Positions 48,781 through 58,728 are shown, numbered from the stretch's first letter. The stretch is DNA of 64,000 nt from Bacteroidales bacterium (GCA_003142255.1 PLLO01000011.1:310001-374000); one strand, 5' to 3'. Numbers and translations: made by a program. The notes: generated by a model from the sequence alone, not told the origin.

Positions 48781-50016
48781 ATGAAGTTTGAATCATTGAA
48801 CATTATTGAACCTATACTTAAATCATTAAAAGAAGAGGGTTACACGATACCAACACCTATACAGGTACAGGCAATTCCAATAGTACTTAACGGGACCGAT
48901 CTTATTGGCTGTGCCCAGACAGGTACAGGAAAAACTGCCGCTTTTGCTGTGCCGATTCTTCAGATATTAAGCAAAAACAGAGCTTTTGACAGGAAAAGAA
49001 AAATCCGCAGCCTTGTCGTTACGCCGACCAGGGAGTTGGCAATACAGATTGAAGAGAGTTTTAAGGCTTATGGCCGGCATACGTCTCTCAAATGCACTGT
49101 CGTTTTCGGGGGTGTCCCTCAGAATCCGCAGGTTGCTGCTTTACAAAACGGAGTGGATATACTTGTTGCAACACCGGGCAGACTGCTCGATCTTATGAAT
49201 CAGGGATATATATCGCTGAAGGATATTGAGATATTTGTTCTCGATGAAGCCGACAGGATGCTTGACATGGGGTTCATACACGATGTAAAAAGAATCATTG
49301 CAGCACTGCCGCAAAAAAGGCAATCACTTTTTTTCTCTGCAACAATGCCTCCTGCAATTGTTAAGCTGGCAGGGTCGATTGTGTATAAACCAGTCAAAGT
49401 GGAAGTTACGCCATCAGCATCTACAGTCGATATAGTAAATCAATATGTTTATTTCACTGATAAGGTGAACAAAAGCGCTCTTCTTCTTGAGTTACTTAAG
49501 GATGAAAAGATTAAAACAGCCCTGGTATTCACCCGTACAAAATTTGGTGCAGATAAGGTAGTAAAGGTGCTTAAGAAGAAAAATATAATTGCTGAATCCA
49601 TTCATGGCAATAAAACTCAGAACACCCGCCAGCGGGCCCTTTCAAACTTTAAGGCACAGAAAACGCGTGTTCTGGTGGCAACCGATATTGCTGCCCGTGG
49701 TATCGATGTTGATGATCTTGAGTATGTTATTAATTATGAGATACCTAATATCTCAGAGACATATGTCCATCGTATCGGGAGAACAGGAAGGGCAGGAGCA
49801 AACGGAACGGCTATTTCTTTCTGCGATGCAGAGGAGATGGCGTATCTGAAAGATATTGAAAAGCTTATCACGAAAAAGATCCAAGTCATCGAGGATCATC
49901 CTTATCCTTTGCTGGATCTTCATCCTGTAAAAGCTCCAAAGCAGCAGCATCAGAATCATAACCGTCCCAAGTCATTTGCACCAAAAATCAACCGGGATAA
50001 CTGGAAGAGAAGATAG
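48781..50016 (+). CDS. rhlE: DEAD-box RNA helicase RhlE-like
   Basis: A 411-residue RNA helicase. Motifs: Q region PTPIQVQAIP, I AQTGTGKT, Ia PTRELA, II DEAD, III SAT, IV/V region TDIAARGIDV, VI HRIGRTGRAG. The tail is basic (KAPKQQHQNHNRPKSFAPKINRDNWKRR), as in RhlE proteins that act on ribosome assembly or mRNA structure. It is a housekeeping gene inside the carbohydrate region and converges with GH106. Confidence 0.94.
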   Translation: MKFESLNIIEPILKSLKEEGYTIPTPIQVQAIPIVLNGTDLIGCAQTGTGKTAAFAVPILQILSKNRAFDRKRKIRSLVVTPTRELAIQIEESFKAYGRHTSLKCTVVFGGVPQNPQVAALQNGVDILVATPGRLLDLMNQGYISLKDIEIFVLDEADRMLDMGFIHDVKRIIAALPQKRQSLFFSATMPPAIVKLAGSIVYKPVKVEVTPSASTVDIVNQYVYFTDKVNKSALLLELLKDEKIKTALVFTRTKFGADKVVKVLKKKNIIAESIHGNKTQNTRQRALSNFKAQKTRVLVATDIAARGIDVDDLEYVINYEIPNISETYVHRIGRTGRAGANGTAISFCDAEEMAYLKDIEKLITKKIQVIEDHPYPLLDLHPVKAPKQQHQNHNRPKSFAPKINRDNWKRR

Positions 50017-50032
50017 TTATACAGTTTGCACT

Positions 50033-52861
50033 TTACTTCGCAATCTTCATCGCTGTAATAGTCACCGGCCCGAGAAGCCCTGAATCCTTTGGCTGCCATG
50101 ATGAGGCATCAAAGATCCTGTTCTTCGTGTTCTGCGGCATCCTCGCATTGAAATTGACATTATAGAATTTCTTCCATTCGATATTATTCCTGTCCATATA
50201 CGAAATGCGGTTTGCCATCAGGTTTGAAACCCTTACCTCCAGTGTATTGCTCGATTTTAACTGTTTGTTATCAATAACTACTTTGAACCCGGGACCTATC
50301 AGAACAGCAATTTCTTTTCCGTTTAGCATAACCCTGGCGCTCTCATTCACCTTGCCAAGATCAAGCAGCCATGCATCAGCTTTGCCCTTCGGCTTTTTGA
50401 AAGTGATTGTATATGAGGCCGTGCCTGAGAAATTCTTTACATCATCGCCTCCGAAGAGTGTCCATGAAGATAGTTTCGAAATCTCTTTTTGGGAAGGTTT
50501 GACAGGTCCTCCTTCAGGGAAATTTACTTTCCAGTTCCCGGTCAGCTCAGTTGATCCTGAAAGCGGGTCAAAGAAGCTATATGGTTTTCCGGAAATTTCG
50601 CTGTTATAAGCTGAAAGTATCAGAGATTCGCCGGGCATGAGCCTTGCATAAACCTCTGTTGCTCCACCGGCAGATGAACGGATCTTTGCAGTTCCGAACT
50701 GCTCCGTCATCGGGTTAAAGATTGCTGCTGAAGATGCCTTTGCCTGAACGGGAAGCCACCCGTCAAAAGGTTTGTCGCTGCTGTTGTGTATGAAATAGGT
50801 GAAGCCTGTTTTTGTTTCGCGTCTTACATAGCTGATTTTGGAGTCAGCCATTGTCTCCCGCTTTATTCCGGCAAAGCTAAACAGCTGATCAAGGTCTTTT
50901 CCCATCAGTATGCTGCCTTTTCCATATGCAGACCTGACAACTTCAGGATTATTTGTCTGTGAGAAATTTATTCCGTTCTTCAGCTGGTTGAAAACTTCAT
51001 TCTTTGCATCAATATCGGCCCATCCTGCAATATTTTCAGGCATATCGCCATAGATTATTATTTTGGCACCTTTATTTACAAGCATCAGGATGTGCGTGAA
51101 GGTCTCGATAGGAATGTATTTACACCCCGGAAGCACCAGTGTCTGATAATTATTTCCTTCTGTCATCAGCTCTCCCTGGTCGGTTTCAGTATTTTTCAGC
51201 TGCAGGTCCGAAATATAGTCGAAGGAGTAACCCTTTGCCAGCATAAGATCTGCTCCGGTTTTAAAGGATGTGCCATTGAATGCAGGGCTGATCGCATCAA
51301 AATGTTCAAGCATTCCCCGGCCGTAATCTGCATACCTGTCAAAGATTGGGAAATATAGAAGTATTTGATTGTCAGGCCTTCCTGTCTGAAGAAACGACTG
51401 AACCCTGGCAATGTAATCATTAAGTCCGCGGAAGTCATTCCAGATCGGGTTAACCGGTGTCAGTTCAACAGCAGCATAGAATAGAAATCCCGGCCATGGT
51501 TCATTCTGAGGCGAGAAGCAGGTTCCATGGTATGATATATGATTTACTCCTCCAAGGAAGAACTGATCGACTGCTTTTTTTACGTCGGCAAGAGTTGAGG
51601 TGAAGTGTTCGCTGAGCCATGTTGCTGCTTCGCATGAGGTGAGATATTTCCCGGTAACATTTGATGCCGAGGATGCAAATTTAAATCTTGTAATTTCTGA
51701 TCCTTCCGTTTCAGGGATATCGGAAGCTGCGTATAGGTCAAGAATGTTTCCCGGTGAACCATGTGCCTGGTCGCGTGTCATTTTGCCCTGCCTGTGAGCC
51801 CAGCTTGTCCAGTGAGTTGTAAAGTTGTCAAGCAGCAAATCTGAAATTGTCTGCCTGTAATCGGAGAGTACCCTTGCGTTTTTTTCAGGGGTATCTTTCT
51901 GAAACAGGGCAGGCAGGTTCTGGCTCAGGTCATAACCGCGCCGGAGGTAAAACTCGTAAAACATATTGTTCGTCCAGTTCGATTGTCCAGATGCATCATC
52001 GACCTCGTAGGAATCATTGAAATAACCGTGAAGGTAGTCTACGTCATAGCCCTTGAAGGCTTCATCAAAATGTTTCAGGTAATCATTTATTGCTTGTCCC
52101 GAGAAATGATCAATCACATCTCCTTCTCCGCCGGGACCGGCACGTTCAACCTGTTTGCCATGCCATCCTTCGAAGAGAGCGTATAGAGTCCAGTTGCCAG
52201 CGGGAGCGATCCAGTCAAGAGTCTTGTCGGGCGTTACCTTAGAGGTCAGATTTATTACTTTACCTGAGTCGGAATATGCAAAAAGGCCATGAACCGGAAG
52301 CGATTTTTCAAACCTTATCTGGTCGAGGGCATAAAGCTGCAGATCTTTATTCTTTCCGACAGGATCGACAAGGTTAGAAATTTCGGGCCTTTGTCCTATA
52401 GCCCTTACAAGAGGTGCCTGGACGAACTCGATTTTTTCATTAAGCTTTTCTCCACCCTTGAGAGAATAGGTTTTATAATTGATATTCCTGCAGGCATCGG
52501 CAGGGTCCACCCACTTTCCTCCGAATGGCCATCCTGATGCGTTGGCAAGGTCAATATCGATTCCGAGCCGTTCACCCTCCTTCAGGGTATAAGTAAACAT
52601 ATCCATCCATTTGGGAGACAGGTAGTCGATGAATTTATTCTCTTCACCTTTAACTCCATAGATGACTGTAAGTTCCAGTCCTCCAAGACCTGCATCCTTG
52701 TACTTTTGCATTGCAGCTGTAAGGTCGGATTGCGAGACAATGCTGCCAGGCCACCACCAGCGTGTCCATGGTCTTGCGTTGCGTGTAATCTCAGGCCATG
52801 AAAGCTGCTGGGCGGATATAGCCTGCGAAAAGAAAAGAATCAGAATCAGAAGTTTTTTCAT
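50033..52861 (-). CDS. Alpha-L-rhamnosidase, GH106
   Basis: A 942-residue exported enzyme with signal peptide MKKLLILILFFSQAISAQQ. RPWTRWWWPGSIVSQSDLTAAMQKYKDAGLGGLELTVIYGVKG and GIDIDLANASGWPFGGKWV are the GH106 N-terminal barrel. RDQAHGSPGNILDLYAASDIPETEGSE and the block LGGVNHISYHGTCFSPQNEPWPG follow, with a C-terminal galactose-binding-like sandwich. GH106 removes alpha-L-rhamnose from RG-I fragments and other glycans by an inverting, calcium-dependent mechanism. It is the last gene of the five-gene minus-strand run and is intact, unlike the remnant at 31405-33792. Confidence 0.88.
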   Translation of the reverse strand: MKKLLILILFFSQAISAQQLSWPEITRNARPWTRWWWPGSIVSQSDLTAAMQKYKDAGLGGLELTVIYGVKGEENKFIDYLSPKWMDMFTYTLKEGERLGIDIDLANASGWPFGGKWVDPADACRNINYKTYSLKGGEKLNEKIEFVQAPLVRAIGQRPEISNLVDPVGKNKDLQLYALDQIRFEKSLPVHGLFAYSDSGKVINLTSKVTPDKTLDWIAPAGNWTLYALFEGWHGKQVERAGPGGEGDVIDHFSGQAINDYLKHFDEAFKGYDVDYLHGYFNDSYEVDDASGQSNWTNNMFYEFYLRRGYDLSQNLPALFQKDTPEKNARVLSDYRQTISDLLLDNFTTHWTSWAHRQGKMTRDQAHGSPGNILDLYAASDIPETEGSEITRFKFASSASNVTGKYLTSCEAATWLSEHFTSTLADVKKAVDQFFLGGVNHISYHGTCFSPQNEPWPGFLFYAAVELTPVNPIWNDFRGLNDYIARVQSFLQTGRPDNQILLYFPIFDRYADYGRGMLEHFDAISPAFNGTSFKTGADLMLAKGYSFDYISDLQLKNTETDQGELMTEGNNYQTLVLPGCKYIPIETFTHILMLVNKGAKIIIYGDMPENIAGWADIDAKNEVFNQLKNGINFSQTNNPEVVRSAYGKGSILMGKDLDQLFSFAGIKRETMADSKISYVRRETKTGFTYFIHNSSDKPFDGWLPVQAKASSAAIFNPMTEQFGTAKIRSSAGGATEVYARLMPGESLILSAYNSEISGKPYSFFDPLSGSTELTGNWKVNFPEGGPVKPSQKEISKLSSWTLFGGDDVKNFSGTASYTITFKKPKGKADAWLLDLGKVNESARVMLNGKEIAVLIGPGFKVVIDNKQLKSSNTLEVRVSNLMANRISYMDRNNIEWKKFYNVNFNARMPQNTKNRIFDASSWQPKDSGLLGPVTITAMKIAK

Positions 52862-52890
52862 CGATTTATATATTTTATCTCTTTTAGATC

Positions 52891-52960
52891 GCCCCCCATC
52901 CCCCCTGAAGGGGGCTAATCATAGGACTAGATCAAGCCCCCTTTAGGGGGTTGGGGGCTA
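52891..52960. repeat. C-rich inverted repeat, copy 1 (writes GH2 C-terminus)
   Basis: Left arm GCCCCCCATCCCCCCTGAAG to 52916 and right arm AGCCCCCTTTAGGGGGTTGG to 52960 are inverted relative to each other, each with its own internal palindrome. A second copy lies at 55816-55910. The right arm encodes the last residues of the GH2 protein. Such elements are common in Bacteroidota (recalled). Confidence 0.8.
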
Positions 52961-55767
52961 GAATCCGGTATTCCAAAGTAGAACCATAGTTTATGTTCTT
53001 TAAGCCCGCTCATTTCCGTCGGCTTCCCGGCAGGGCCATACACTGATGCGTCTGTTGTAAGTCCTGTTGCAAGCTTTGATCCGACCGGCGGGATGCAATC
53101 AAGAAATGATATGTCGCCCGGCGGCAGCTCAGGATATGACTTCGGACCTGTTATCCCATAAAAGTTATATAACCTGAGGAACAAACCATCGTCACCGGAG
53201 GCCATATATATCTTACCCTGGGCGGTGCTCAGCTCCATCCAGGTAAAATCTGAGAAATATCCCTTGAATTCAGGGTAGAAGAAAGGGAAAGCACCTGTCT
53301 GCGTATTATTATAAATTTTGCTCCATACATTATAGGTCGCACCCTGAAGCCTGTTCTTCCAGACACGCGACGGCCCGTCACCAAGCCATTTAGCACGGGC
53401 GACATAATTCTCAGGGAAGGAGAAGCTTATCCCTGCATACTGGTACGGGCCCGTTACCTCGAATTGATAATCGAGGCTCAGCCATCCTGAATTATGCATT
53501 ACCCATTTTGCACTGCTGAAGCTACCGCTATACATAAATTCAACACCCTTACCATCGTTTTCGTCAAAAGTCTTTACCTGGGTAACCAATGTGTTTCCGC
53601 CTGTAAAAACAGGTCCGTTATTAAACATGATATTTGAACGGTTATTATAAACTATTCGGGCAATTTTCCCTGTCTTTTTACTGAAGGTGACGGAAGTTCC
53701 ATTTGCTTTTAATGTGACTGAGGTATCTGCTTCAACGGATTCTGCCTTGGTTTCACTGGAGAGAGGGATGAAGCTTTTAATAATCTCTTCATTGTTTCTT
53801 ACCTGCCATGTCCAGCTGTAAATCTCGTTCTTATAAGGATCTTTTGCTGTAAGTATCAGTGCATCATAATTCTTCCAGTCTGAAGGGAGACCTAATTTTA
53901 TTTCGCTTTTTTCTCCGGGACCAGCATTGGGTGAAGAAACCGGAATCTCCTCGGCCTTTTTGTATCCTGGCAGCCAGTCGGTTGGTTTATAGAAGGTTAC
54001 AAGTTTATATGTGAAGGTACATTTGTTCAGATCAGTGAAGTGGAACCTGTTTTCCACGGGAATTATTCCGGTAAAATCCGGAGGCAGCTCTTTAAGTGAA
54101 ATATGAACAGGAGAGTATATTTCCCTTATTGCATAAAAGCTTCCCTCTTTCTCGCGGTGCGGACCCATGACACCGTCAGGTGCATTGACTCCGTCAGTAT
54201 CAATATAGCCGTTCATATCCGTTCTTGAGAGACCTTCGTCTATAAATGCCCACAGGAACCCGCCGGCCGATTTTTTCGATTGCCACATCAGCTCCCAGTA
54301 ATCGGACAATCCTGCTCCTCCGCCTCCATCATCCTGGCAATGGAGAAATTCAGTGGTCATATAAATAAGTGAATCATTTAAAATATTCTGAACGCTGTTA
54401 TAGGGTTCATAGTGGTTACAGTCGATGCCGTTAAACGCATTTCCCGGCCTGTGATGCGGATGGATGACATCCCTTTTTGACGGATCATAGATCAGGAACT
54501 CCTTATCAAGCTCCTTGTTTGTGCCTCCCTCGTTGCCATTATCCCAGAATATTACAGAGGGGTGGTTGACATCGCGGATGACTGTTTCCTTTACTATCTT
54601 CTTTCCGACAGGAGTATCGTACCACCTTTGCCATCCTGCTATCTCATCAAGAACATACAGGCCAAGAGAGTCGCAGATATTCAGGAAATCGACATCGGGC
54701 GGATAATGTGAACAGCGTACTGCATTCATGTTCATTTCCTTTATCAGCCTGGCATCGTTGAGGCAGAGATAATAATTAAGCGTTCGTCCGCTCTCCGGCC
54801 AGAAGCTGTGCCTGTTGACACCTTTCATCTTTATCTTGATGCCGTTAAGGTAAATACCATCACCGTGATGAACTTCTATAGTTCGGAAACCAAACTTTTC
54901 AGTGGAAGTATAAAGCACTTTCTTCCCTGATAGGAGGGAATACCTTACTGAATACAGGTCAGGTGTTTCACTGGTCCAGGTCAGGGGATTATTTATCCTG
55001 TACTTTACTGTAAGCATCGAATCTTCCTGCTGAACAGTTGATGTTGTGCTTCCTGCAATATTCCCTGATTTGTCAATTATCTCAGTGAGCAAGAGGCGTT
55101 TTCCGTTGATTTTTTCCGGGAAGACATCCATCGCAAAGGAACCATCGGCTTTTGCATTGATTGCAACCCTGCTTATATGTTCGGCAGGAAACGCTTCAAG
55201 AAAGACAGGCCTGTATATCCCTCCGAAATTCCAGTAGTCGCCATATCGTTCAGCACGGTTAACGGATTCATCGGCAGAAAGTTTGCTGACAGTTACTTCA
55301 AGAAGGTTCGTGGATCCAAAAATAAGCTTGTCGGTGATATCGTATTTGAACCTGTAGAAGGAACCCTGGTGGATATCACCTGCGTTCTTCCCGTTTATCT
55401 TCACTTCGGTATCTGTCATTGAACCGTCAAAAACAATGTTTACCGCTTGCCCTTTCCACGATGCGGGCACCGTGAAATTATATTTGTACATTCCTTTCTC
55501 GCTGGCATATTTGTATTTGGGACCGAAGGAGTAGCCGTTCCTGCCATACTCATAATTGCCGAATCCCTGCTGCTCCCAGCATGAGGGTACTTCAATTTTT
55601 GTCCAGCAGCCGCTGTTCCTCCCTTCAGTGCAGAAGAATTCCCAGGTTCTGGTGTTCTGATAGCCTTTACCGGAAAGGTAAATTACTTGTTTCTGATTAT
55701 TATCAGCACCAATCAAATTTAAAGAAAGGAATAGTGAAGTAAGGACTGAGAACAATTTGTATTTCAT
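52927..55767 (-). CDS. Beta-galactosidase-type glycoside hydrolase, GH2 (copy A)
   Basis: A 946-residue exported enzyme (signal peptide about 1-21). Jelly roll: TWEFFCTEGRNSGCWTKIEVPSCWEQQGFG. Immunoglobulin-like domain, then TIM barrel with KMKGVNRHSFWPESGRTLNYYLCLNDARLIKEMNMNAVRCSHYPPD, acid/base Glu in WDNGNEGG and nucleophile Glu likely in YMTTEFLH. A large C-terminal beta domain follows. Beta-galactosidase on RG-I galactan side chains is plausible, but GH2 also includes other activities. It is a paralogue of the protein at 60037-62784. Its last residues, SPQPPKGGLI, are encoded by a C-rich repeat, so the original C-terminus was altered. Confidence 0.88.
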   Translation of the reverse strand: MKYKLFSVLTSLFLSLNLIGADNNQKQVIYLSGKGYQNTRTWEFFCTEGRNSGCWTKIEVPSCWEQQGFGNYEYGRNGYSFGPKYKYASEKGMYKYNFTVPASWKGQAVNIVFDGSMTDTEVKINGKNAGDIHQGSFYRFKYDITDKLIFGSTNLLEVTVSKLSADESVNRAERYGDYWNFGGIYRPVFLEAFPAEHISRVAINAKADGSFAMDVFPEKINGKRLLLTEIIDKSGNIAGSTTSTVQQEDSMLTVKYRINNPLTWTSETPDLYSVRYSLLSGKKVLYTSTEKFGFRTIEVHHGDGIYLNGIKIKMKGVNRHSFWPESGRTLNYYLCLNDARLIKEMNMNAVRCSHYPPDVDFLNICDSLGLYVLDEIAGWQRWYDTPVGKKIVKETVIRDVNHPSVIFWDNGNEGGTNKELDKEFLIYDPSKRDVIHPHHRPGNAFNGIDCNHYEPYNSVQNILNDSLIYMTTEFLHCQDDGGGGAGLSDYWELMWQSKKSAGGFLWAFIDEGLSRTDMNGYIDTDGVNAPDGVMGPHREKEGSFYAIREIYSPVHISLKELPPDFTGIIPVENRFHFTDLNKCTFTYKLVTFYKPTDWLPGYKKAEEIPVSSPNAGPGEKSEIKLGLPSDWKNYDALILTAKDPYKNEIYSWTWQVRNNEEIIKSFIPLSSETKAESVEADTSVTLKANGTSVTFSKKTGKIARIVYNNRSNIMFNNGPVFTGGNTLVTQVKTFDENDGKGVEFMYSGSFSSAKWVMHNSGWLSLDYQFEVTGPYQYAGISFSFPENYVARAKWLGDGPSRVWKNRLQGATYNVWSKIYNNTQTGAFPFFYPEFKGYFSDFTWMELSTAQGKIYMASGDDGLFLRLYNFYGITGPKSYPELPPGDISFLDCIPPVGSKLATGLTTDASVYGPAGKPTEMSGLKEHKLWFYFGIPDSSPQPPKGGLI

Positions 55768-55815
55768 ATCTATTTATTTTTTTCTCTATGCGACTCAGTG
55801 TCTCCTTTTTGAATC

Positions 55816-55910
55816 GCCCCCCATCCCCCCTGAAGGGGGGCTAACTCTCTATATTTAAGTTAATTATTATAAATAATGAGGATTTAGGCCCCCTTTAGGG
55901 GGTTGGGGGC
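55816..55910. repeat. C-rich inverted repeat, copy 2 (writes CE12 C-terminus)
   Basis: Left arm 55816-55842 and right arm 55886-55910 match those of copy 1, with a longer centre (about 43 bp). The CE12 stop codon at 55895-55897 lies in the right arm. It occupies the space between GH2 and CE12. Confidence 0.8.
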
Positions 55911-57226
55911 AAAACTACTACCGGCGAATGCTGACTTAACGGAAGAGTGAAATCTTCAAAGCGATCCGGTTTTTCAGGACTAAATGAAGGTAATCCATTT
56001 ATTAAATATTTCTTTATTTCCAGGTTATTACTCCTGATTCCTTCTATAATGCATTTTGCCAGCTGGTAAGCGCCGTATGAGTTGAAATGGGTATTGTCAT
56101 TCAGTGCTTCCTTCTGGTCAGGAAACGTATTTGCAGGATAGATCACAAAGAGCTTCTTTGAATTTTCAGGCCCGAGGGTTTCATACAGGGTTTTGGTCAT
56201 TGCGTTCAGATCGATGAAAGGAACCTTAAGCTCTTCAGCAACCTTTTTTGCTGCAGCAGGGTAGTCGTCCAGTGAATTTATGATCCTCCCGTCATCTCCG
56301 AATGACCGCCTGTTTGCCGGAGATACAATTACCGGAATGCCCCCTTTCTTCCTGAATTCAGTTACAAAAAGCCTCATTCTTTCAGAATATGATTTGAATG
56401 CCCCGTCATCCGGTCCCTTTTCTTTCTGGTCGTTATGGCCGAATTCAATGAACAGGTAATCGCCCTTTTTCATCATGTTCAGTACTTTCTCCAAACGATT
56501 TGATGAGAGAAAGCTACCAAGCGAAAGTCCTGATTCTGCCTGGTTTGAAACTACTGCACCCTGTTTAAGGAACCTCGGGATCATTTGTCCCCATGATGCC
56601 CATGGATCATCATCCTGGTCGACGACAGTCGAGTTCCCTGCAAGAAATATTGTAACTGCATCATAAGCCTTTTCAATCTCGAGGGCACAAATGCATGGCC
56701 GTTTATCAGTAAACTCAAATGTCAGCTTTTTATCCCAGTCGAGCTTATTCATCTCCCTGGGTTTTCTTTTAACTTCATCATTTGTACCTGCAATCTGCGG
56801 TACGCGTATATTAATTGTTGCAACAAGAGTCTGAAATTTACCCGGTTCAGTCTTGATTTTTTCAAATATAAGTCTCCGTGATTCAGCACGAATGGTGGTC
56901 ATCGAAGGCTCCTTCAGGTCACCTGTAATAATCCTGACATTGTAATTCCCTTCAGGCAGGTTTACCGAAAAGAAGAATGGTTTTTCGCTGGTGCAGAACC
57001 CTGATGTAAGTGGTTTCTTTCCTTCACGGTCGATAGCGAAAGGAATAGTACCGAAGTCAAAGCCATATCCCGTCTCCGGCGAATATTTCTGATCAGGGGT
57101 GACCTGAATATAGTCAGGTATCTCTTTTGCAGGGTTGAATGAAAATTTGTAACTGGTTCGTTGTGCTGTAACATAACAAGTAGATCCAATAAAAAGAAAT
57201 GGGATCAATAATTTATAGTTTTTCAT
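55895..57226 (-). CDS. Rhamnogalacturonan acetylesterase, CE12 (SGNH/GDSL)
   Basis: A 443-residue exported esterase. ATG 57224-57226 is chosen (MKNYKLLIPFLFIGSTCYVTAQ); longer starts run into the GH105 stop. An N-terminal galactose-binding-like domain (about 25-190) precedes the SGNH fold: block I FLAGNSTVVDQDDDPWASWGQM with Ser, block III FIEFGHNDQK, block V NDNTHFNSYGAYQLA with Asp and His. It removes acetyl groups from galacturonate in RG-I. The final residues VVLPPTP and the stop come from a C-rich repeat. Third gene of the minus-strand operon, 10 bp after GH105. Confidence 0.9.
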   Translation of the reverse strand: MKNYKLLIPFLFIGSTCYVTAQRTSYKFSFNPAKEIPDYIQVTPDQKYSPETGYGFDFGTIPFAIDREGKKPLTSGFCTSEKPFFFSVNLPEGNYNVRIITGDLKEPSMTTIRAESRRLIFEKIKTEPGKFQTLVATINIRVPQIAGTNDEVKRKPREMNKLDWDKKLTFEFTDKRPCICALEIEKAYDAVTIFLAGNSTVVDQDDDPWASWGQMIPRFLKQGAVVSNQAESGLSLGSFLSSNRLEKVLNMMKKGDYLFIEFGHNDQKEKGPDDGAFKSYSERMRLFVTEFRKKGGIPVIVSPANRRSFGDDGRIINSLDDYPAAAKKVAEELKVPFIDLNAMTKTLYETLGPENSKKLFVIYPANTFPDQKEALNDNTHFNSYGAYQLAKCIIEGIRSNNLEIKKYLINGLPSFSPEKPDRFEDFTLPLSQHSPVVVLPPTP

Positions 57227-57236
57227 TTTTATCATT

Positions 57237-58607
57237 TTATCTGTTATTCCTCCAATCAGCGCCAAGCGGATAAAACATTACTGCAGAGTCGTTTATAACA
57301 ATCTGGTAATTCTTCATCAGCTTTAAGATCTCTGCTCCTGCCATTATCACCGGACCATAGCCATGTGCAGCCGCAACATTCACGGGACGGTTATAATAGA
57401 ATGCAGGATCGAATGCCATGCCGGTTCCCACACAGGTGCCTTCGACTTCACCCTTATCATTTACCCTGGTCTGAACAGCATTCCATCCGAGCACTACCAT
57501 CGGACCATAGGCCTGTGCGCTGATCCACCCCTTGTTGATTGCATGAGCTGCACAATAGGTGTAAATGGCTGTCGCAGAAGTCTCAAGGTATGAATCGTTA
57601 CGGTCGATAAGCTGATGCCAGAAGCCGCTGCCCGATTGATAGGCGGCCAGTCCCCTGATATGAGCCCTGAACAGATCCATAACAGCTTCCCTTGAGGGAT
57701 GATTCTCCGGAAGAACATCAAGGAGTTCACTCATGGTAAGGATAGCCCATCCGTTGCACCGGGCCCAGTAGAATTCCGGATGAGGATTCATATCCTGGAT
57801 CCAGCCATGCATATAGAGCCCTTTTTCACTGTTGAACATACGCTTTGAAAACTGGAGAACCTGTTTGCATGCATCGTCAAAATATTTCTTGTCGCCCGTC
57901 AGATTGCCCATTTGTGCAAGCGCAGGCACACTCATGTAAAGATCATCGAGCCATAATGCGTTGGGAAGAGGACGGTTACGTGCAAGAGTTCCATCTGCAA
58001 GCCTGAACTGTTTGTTTGAAATATAATCGATATAATTATCTATAAACGGTCTGAGTGTCTTGTCCTTGCTTACGTTATATGTCTTGATCATTGCTGCGCA
58101 CATCGATCCGGCGTCGTCAAGTGCCCGCGGGTCAAGGATCGGACGGACAGGAGTGATGCCTTGCTGTGTCCCCTGGTTCTTATAGTACTGTGCTACAGCT
58201 GCGATGAGGTTAATTCTCTTTGTTGTGTACCCCGTGAATTTTGCGTCACCGGTTACGTCGCCTGCCAGCAACATGGCTCCATATGCCACGCCCCACTCGT
58301 AGCTAATTAGCCTGAATACACCCGGGGCAAAGCTGGTTCCGGGAGTCATCTTCGAAAAGTCAGTTATCTCACTGTTTGTCTGACGATCGATAATTTTTGC
58401 AGGGGTTGACGAATCCAGATAAGTGAATATCCTGTCGAGGACGGCAGTCACGCTTTCAGCTTTCACCGGTCCATAAGGCACGGGGTAGTCAGGCTGAATA
58501 GCATGTAATGCAGTGTTTGAATCGGTCACTTTCTGCGTCGTTGCCTGTGAGAAGGCTGGTATGGTCAATGCTGAAATTATCAGTATGGTTAAGATATTGT
58601 TTTTCAT
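57237..58607 (-). CDS. Unsaturated rhamnogalacturonyl hydrolase-type GH105, second copy
   Basis: A 456-residue (alpha/alpha)6-barrel protein with signal peptide (about 1-20, ALTIPAFSQA). Blocks are YEWGVAYGAMLLAGDVTGDAKF, ALDDAGSMCAAMIKTYN, LWLDDLYMSVPALAQMGNLTGD, FYWARCNGWAILTMSELLDVLP, GSGFWHQLIDRNDSYLETSATAIYTYCAAHAINKGW and the ending AAAHGYGPVIMAGAEILKLMKN. The catalytic Asp is probably in LWLDDLYM. It is longer than and clearly diverged from the GH105 at 39741, suggesting a different oligosaccharide. Followed 10 bp later by CE12. Confidence 0.88.
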   Translation of the reverse strand: MKNNILTILIISALTIPAFSQATTQKVTDSNTALHAIQPDYPVPYGPVKAESVTAVLDRIFTYLDSSTPAKIIDRQTNSEITDFSKMTPGTSFAPGVFRLISYEWGVAYGAMLLAGDVTGDAKFTGYTTKRINLIAAVAQYYKNQGTQQGITPVRPILDPRALDDAGSMCAAMIKTYNVSKDKTLRPFIDNYIDYISNKQFRLADGTLARNRPLPNALWLDDLYMSVPALAQMGNLTGDKKYFDDACKQVLQFSKRMFNSEKGLYMHGWIQDMNPHPEFYWARCNGWAILTMSELLDVLPENHPSREAVMDLFRAHIRGLAAYQSGSGFWHQLIDRNDSYLETSATAIYTYCAAHAINKGWISAQAYGPMVVLGWNAVQTRVNDKGEVEGTCVGTGMAFDPAFYYNRPVNVAAAHGYGPVIMAGAEILKLMKNYQIVINDSAVMFYPLGADWRNNR

Positions 58608-58637
58608 AGTTAATTGATTTGACTGTTTCTTATTTAA

Positions 58638-58665
58638 CCCACCCCTGCCCCCTCCTTGGAGGGGA
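58638..58665. repeat. C/G-rich short palindromic repeat
   Basis: CCCCTCCTTGGAGGGG (58649-58664) is a hairpin with 7-bp stems, preceded by CCCACCCCTG. It lies in the 96-bp gap between the CBM9-like/PKD gene and GH105 and differs from the longer C-rich element. Confidence 0.6.
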
Positions 58666-58675
58666 ATAAGAAGTC

Positions 58676-58728
58676 TTACTTTTACCTTTTGCCTTTTGTC
58701 TTTTTACTTTTGTCTTTTATCTTTTTCT
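58676..58728. repeat. T-rich CTTTTGTC repeat (writes PKD protein C-terminus)
   Basis: Multiple CTTTTGTC/CTTTTGCC-like units. ACTTTTGTCTTTTATC at 58706-58721 is identical to 63985-64000 at the window's end. The stop codon and last residues of the CBM9-like/PKD gene fall inside this element. Confidence 0.75.

Noticed and set aside
52891-55910. The two C-rich repeats as ends of a transposon carrying GH2
   Set aside because: There is no transposase, and this element type is scattered widely in the phylum; the flanking is more simply due to repeated insertion.
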